Position numbers and translations under genes: made by a program
Shown here: in pieces, positions 48,801-49,244 of the stretch
Position numbering within the stretch: the stretch's first letter is position 1
Layout: each line of letters starts with the position of its first letter
The notes under the pieces: generated by a model
What the model was told of the DNA's origin: nothing
The model's input: only the letters and a program-made list of their open reading frames with translations
Database searches by the model: none
Assembly (NCBI GenBank): GCA_016791105.1
Contig: JAEUNM010000065.1
Location: 1-49,244, forward strand
DNA length: 49,244 nucleotides
DNA from: Rhodocyclaceae bacterium
GTDB lineage: Bacteria; Pseudomonadota; Gammaproteobacteria; Burkholderiales; Rhodocyclaceae
Direction: 5' to 3'

Positions 48801-49244
48801 CCGTGACGGATGCGGCGAACCTGGCCGACCTCACGGTAGCCGGCGGCGCGACACAGCTAAACGGCGGGCTGACGGGAACCGGCACGACGTTGCAAAGCGG
48901 CGGCACCCTAACGATCGCGGGTGCGACCGGCCTGAACCAACTAACCCAAACCGGAGGCGATCTAAGCCAATCCGGCGCGACGTTCGGCACGACGACGGCC
49001 AACCTGACGGGCGGCACAACGAGCATAGGCGGCGACGCCACAATCACGACGCTGACCGTAGGCGACACCGCAACGGCCAGCTTCGCGCACACGCTCACGA
49101 GCGCAGGCACGGTGACGGTCAATGCCGGCAGTCTGACCGTGACGGAAGCGGCGACGCTGGCCGACGTCACGGTAGCGGGCGGCGCGACGCAGCTAGACGG
49201 CGGGCTCACAGCGAGCGGCACGACGCAGCAAAGCGGCGGCACCC
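39815..49244 (+). CDS. Giant filamentous-haemagglutinin-type exoprotein (TpsA), incomplete at the right edge
   Basis: This frame runs at least 3143 codons and is still open at the window end. After a basic start (MMADRLPKAGKRPPGRATNM) a signal peptide ends near YPFAGYANP. Residues about 46-165 are the two-partner-secretion domain: VVSGSANFQGDGNTFTVRN, IINWQQFSIG, SSVLNRVIGQNPSDILGRL and the hallmark NPNGIVFG (126-133). Such proteins cross the outer membrane through a TpsB pore and form a beta-helix acting in adhesion or contact. The remainder is Gly/Ser/Thr/Asn-rich (LSGGTTNLGG, SGGTLDGGGNISLSG), as in beta-solenoids, with large repeats from about 43260 onward. An in-frame stop at 39779-39781 limits the start; ATG 39803 and 39818 are alternatives. 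No partner gene is visible. The antisense frames over it are shadows. Confidence 0.88.
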   Translation, partial: MMADRLPKAGKRPPGRATNMQFPAWAGAHALACALACAYPFAGYANPVGPQVVSGSANFQGDGNTFTVRNSAGAIINWQQFSIGAQETTRFVQPSAASSVLNRVIGQNPSDILGRLSSNGRVFLINPNGIVFGAGARIDTAGLVASSLSLTDQDFLNGRLRFSGSDEAGAVRNFGRIDLNGGPLLLIAPRVENHGVMVNPGGQVVLAAGSRVEVADPYEPNLRVAIEAGGSALNVGQVLAAGGTAGLYGALVRQDGLMSADGAERNAAGRIVLRASRSASVGADSRTSARGGEQSSGGSVTITADQVEVGAGAQIDVSGGTGGGQLRVGGAAGGAPELPAAQTTRVASGAELLADALTSGAGGNVVVWADGDTHFDGRISARGGTSGGDGGFAEISGKENLWLSGHADLSAVRGAAGTLLLDPGTVTIGTGSASGPNSFGTSYMQSQLAAGNLTISTSNATNSGTQDINWASGASLLSTSANRLTLIAGNDITLASNITMPNGNIDLQAGNTINFSANITQGSSSTLSFRAGQTPTLSGGMVISGGTVRDTGTSGLRVGNGVTTGTQITLGSSSGNVTLASRLTIMEGSVANIVGNLALSNATISINSTSTTTTSLQAQGNATVSGSGQIEFAGTGTGGKITPSTSPTSSITLGSGVTVRGTQSGTILMCRTSGCDATTGKGTIFGTINADTAGKTITIQGTNWTNAGTLLASGGIVATSGTWSGSTGGLVLQSGSLRLGGTLPVSALRVTRSDNDTGALVILGVVDNTGNTLVVNSALGTITMGDQSIYSTGYIQNGRVQIDGGAFYFSYGGFNNTTLSGDLVIGDKSNLRLLNTLTLADNANIILQGGASGQAYITPGVSGGLFTIDGTGSIRTDARILNKVGESSTGSMVLGSGITVRGTQPSLLGFGSGENRATIITDAGVLTTIVGSAWTNSGEIRITNGSLLVSGLAGNTGSINLAAGTSANVSGTSWSNAGAFNIDGALTTSGFATNASSGTVSIASGSSWTTSDTPFTNNGSINLSGTIDLTSTATKRTLTNNGTLKISGLASVDGNLAEGSGGRLQFNIAEANRGTQYDALDLSGSMTFNGALEVTQSGGFAPSNGDIFRLIRYAARSGSSSFSTLSLPSVGNYNALYGAGTFVLGSGVSALNEWNSDLSGDWATASRWSLNHAPLANEAVIIDRLTASPTVSVTGGNQSGASLFSSDPISISGGSLTLGAASTLVTAPITISGGTLIVNGAASLSAVSLGGGALTLGATTNIASLAQTGGDLGGSGNLTLSGNSSWSGGSWGGGGTTTIGNGILATISGAVTLSGRNISNAGSLTIAGTVELEGTSVLTNVGSLVLQSGTVSDAAANPGSLSLTNNLGANITKSETGDFTLQATFANLGMLGVQAGTLFAPGLTTNGGTITISAGSVLSTAGGALGNDGSITLSGGTLASGPLANNANRNISGTGTLDLGGASLTNAGLVSPGGAGATGTLTIVGDYAQTGSGQVDAELASSSDYDRITASGTISLAGRLVISQLGGYEPSVGASHTLLSCSGAGTCLSGTFAEISYPANGNLTPVYAAQSFSLNLIDLIKRWVTDADGDWSVGSNWSGGTVPVVGDHVVIDRGSANPIVSVSDPREIQDMVLTETVRIVNGGSLSISQTVNLSGLLEVAGGSATLGGAVNGGSSRSGAVLLSAGGLSITGESNLLQLSQSGGSFTQSGGTFGMTTAVLSGGTTNLGGGVTVDSLTVGGSAAASFSSTLTSGSAVTINAGSLAVTGSANLAALTVSGGSTQLNGGLNASGTTQQGGGTLAITGATSLTQLSHSGGAFTQTGGAFAATTADLSGGTTGIGGDATIANLSVGGSSATTFSATLSSGGSVTVSAGALDVTGAANLADLMVSGGSTQLNVGLNASGTTQQSAGTLGVAGTVSLNQLSQSGGGLTQIGGTFAATTADLSGGTTNLGGNATITSLTVRGSSATTLNGTLSNSGGTTLIGGSLSLNASSGIGGLSQSGGTLDGGGNISLSGSSTWSGGLWSGSGTTTIAGGASLQVTDNVTLGGRSVTNAGAVTLGSAANAANIELDGAANLNNQGTLTLQNGAIADASGTAGSLNLINEAGATISKTGATAFNLGATLDNSGSLNVTAGSLTVANFASGQNPGTITIEAGSTLAHGSGALTNTGSVNGSGVLALAGATLTNAGTVSPGGAGATGTLTIVGDYAQTGSGQLNAELASGSDYDRITASGTISLNGQLAISQLGGYEPSVGASHTILTCSGAGTCLSGTFAQISYPANGNLTPVYAGQSFSLNLIDLIKRWLTDADGNWEEGANWSGGSAPVAGQDASIERAGADPVVTISSSAAARNLTLSESIHIGGSGALSLSGGLNAAQSPSGSVQLDAGAGLTISGTANLANLSLGGGNAQFNGGLTSNGVVSQSGGTLGITGTASLNQLTQSGGGLTQTGGTFAATTADLSGGTSTISGDATITSLTVRDSSATTLGGTLTNSGGTNLSGGSLSLNASSGIGGLSQSGGTLDGGGNISLSGSSTWSGGRWSGSGSTTIASGGSLQVTDNVTLVGRSVTNAGTLTLGSAASAANIELDGNASLTNQGTLTLQNGAIADASGIAGSLNLINEAGATISKTGAAGFNLGVTLDNQGSVNVTAGGLTVSTFASGQNPGTITIEAGSALAHGSGALTNTGTINASGTLDLAGATLTNAGTVSPGGAGATGTLTIVGNYAQTGSGQVDAELASSSDYDRITASGTINLDGRLVISQLGGYEPSVGASHTLLSCTGSGACLAGSFAQIDLPPGSTLSAVYAADSLSLNLTDAIKRWITDADGDWNVGSNWSGGTVPVAGDHVVIDRGTANPIVTVTDPRVILDLVLTETVRIVSGGSLSVSQTVNLSGLLQVAGGSATIGGAVNGGNVSGGQVVVSAGTLTLNAVTALASLVQSSGGITQSGGALTVTAVDLSGGTTSVGGDATITTLTVGDTATASFTHTLTSGGAVTVNAGSLTVTDAANLADLTVAGGATQLNGGLTGTGTTLQSGGTLTIAGATGLNQLTQTGGDLSQSGATFGTTTANLTGGTTSIGGDATITTLTVGDTATASFAHTLTSAGTVTVNAGSLTVTEAATLADVTVAGGATQLDGGLTASGTTQQSGGT
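44213..44563 (+). repeat. 351-bp module repeat in the exoprotein, copy 1
   Basis: These 117 codons encode TLTIVGDYAQTGSGQVDAEL, SSDYDRITASG, QLGGYEPSVGASHTLLSCSG, AGTCLSGTFAEISYPANGNL and LNLIDLIKRW. Similarity to copy 3 extends into the following W-rich segment and beyond (to about 44820). Confidence 0.85.
45570..46720 (+). repeat. Large exoprotein repeat, unit A (ends with module copy 2)
   Basis: This segment matches 47112-48262 in strict 1542-base register (514 codons). The shared order is GTFAATTADLSGGT, SLSLNASSGIGGLSQSGGTL, the DGGGNISLSGSSTWSGG segment, NVTLxGRSVTNAG, NAGTVSPGGAGATGTLTIVG and the 351-bp module at 46370-46720. Confidence 0.85.
47112..48262 (+). repeat. Large exoprotein repeat, unit B (ends with module copy 3)
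   Basis: This is the second copy of the 1.15-kb unit, 1542 bases downstream of unit A, ending with the 351-bp module at 47912-48262. Divergence is mostly scattered substitutions, which suggests duplication followed by drift or gene conversion. The last Cys pair reads SCTGSGAC instead of SCSGAGTC. Confidence 0.85.

Overview
The window is one GC-rich, gene-dense chromosomal segment. Its gene content suggests a Betaproteobacterium, perhaps of the Rhodocyclales/Nitrosomonadales type: a proteobacterial gshA-gshB pair, metX-metW, a permease-less PTS set (EIIA-Man, HPr, EI), an MhpR-like IclR regulator, an AcrAB/MexAB-type efflux operon and a YbiT-type ABC-F protein. This placement is inferred from gene families and gene order only. 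I saw no rRNA, tRNA, insertion sequence or CRISPR array.

Layout. 1-3267: an MhpR-like regulator, then a fused PabB-PabC gene for p-aminobenzoate synthesis. 3268-3769: a non-coding convergent region filled with palindromic GC-rich repeats. 3770-10232: a tripartite RND efflux operon (membrane fusion protein, RND pump, outer-membrane lipoprotein; minus strand) with a divergent AcrR/TtgR-type regulator; the likely operator lies between the -35 and -10 of the pump promoter. 10582-16050: a Bax-inhibitor-1/YccA membrane protein closed by a strong terminator, a P-type cation ATPase, fbaB, creA and a small GNAT protein. 16080-21959 (minus): a response regulator-diguanylate cyclase, overlapped by a large CHASE-PAS hybrid histidine kinase that a 61-bp tandem duplication breaks into two reading frames.

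22101-28266 (minus) is the most unusual block. A GNAT gene precedes a two-gene unit joined by a GTGA overlap: a DUF4062-domain protein, then a 1251-residue protein with a ParA-like KGGVGR ATPase, a repeat-rich linker, a TIR domain, an nSTAND-type NTPase, one membrane segment and a C-terminal domain. I read this as a candidate NLR-like conflict or defence system; I do not recognise this exact combination as a described one.

28409-39285: ybiT and a divergent solitary N6-adenine DNA methyltransferase; gshA-gshB-apbE plus a tiny membrane protein; the PTS relay EIIA-HPr-EI; then metX and metW, chained to ptsI by 4-base overlaps. 39696-49244: a small Cys-rich ORF overlapping the start of a very large exoprotein of the two-partner-secretion (filamentous haemagglutinin) type. 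That reading frame stays open to the right edge (at least 3143 codons) and contains nested repeats, including an exact 1542-bp register between its last two modules.
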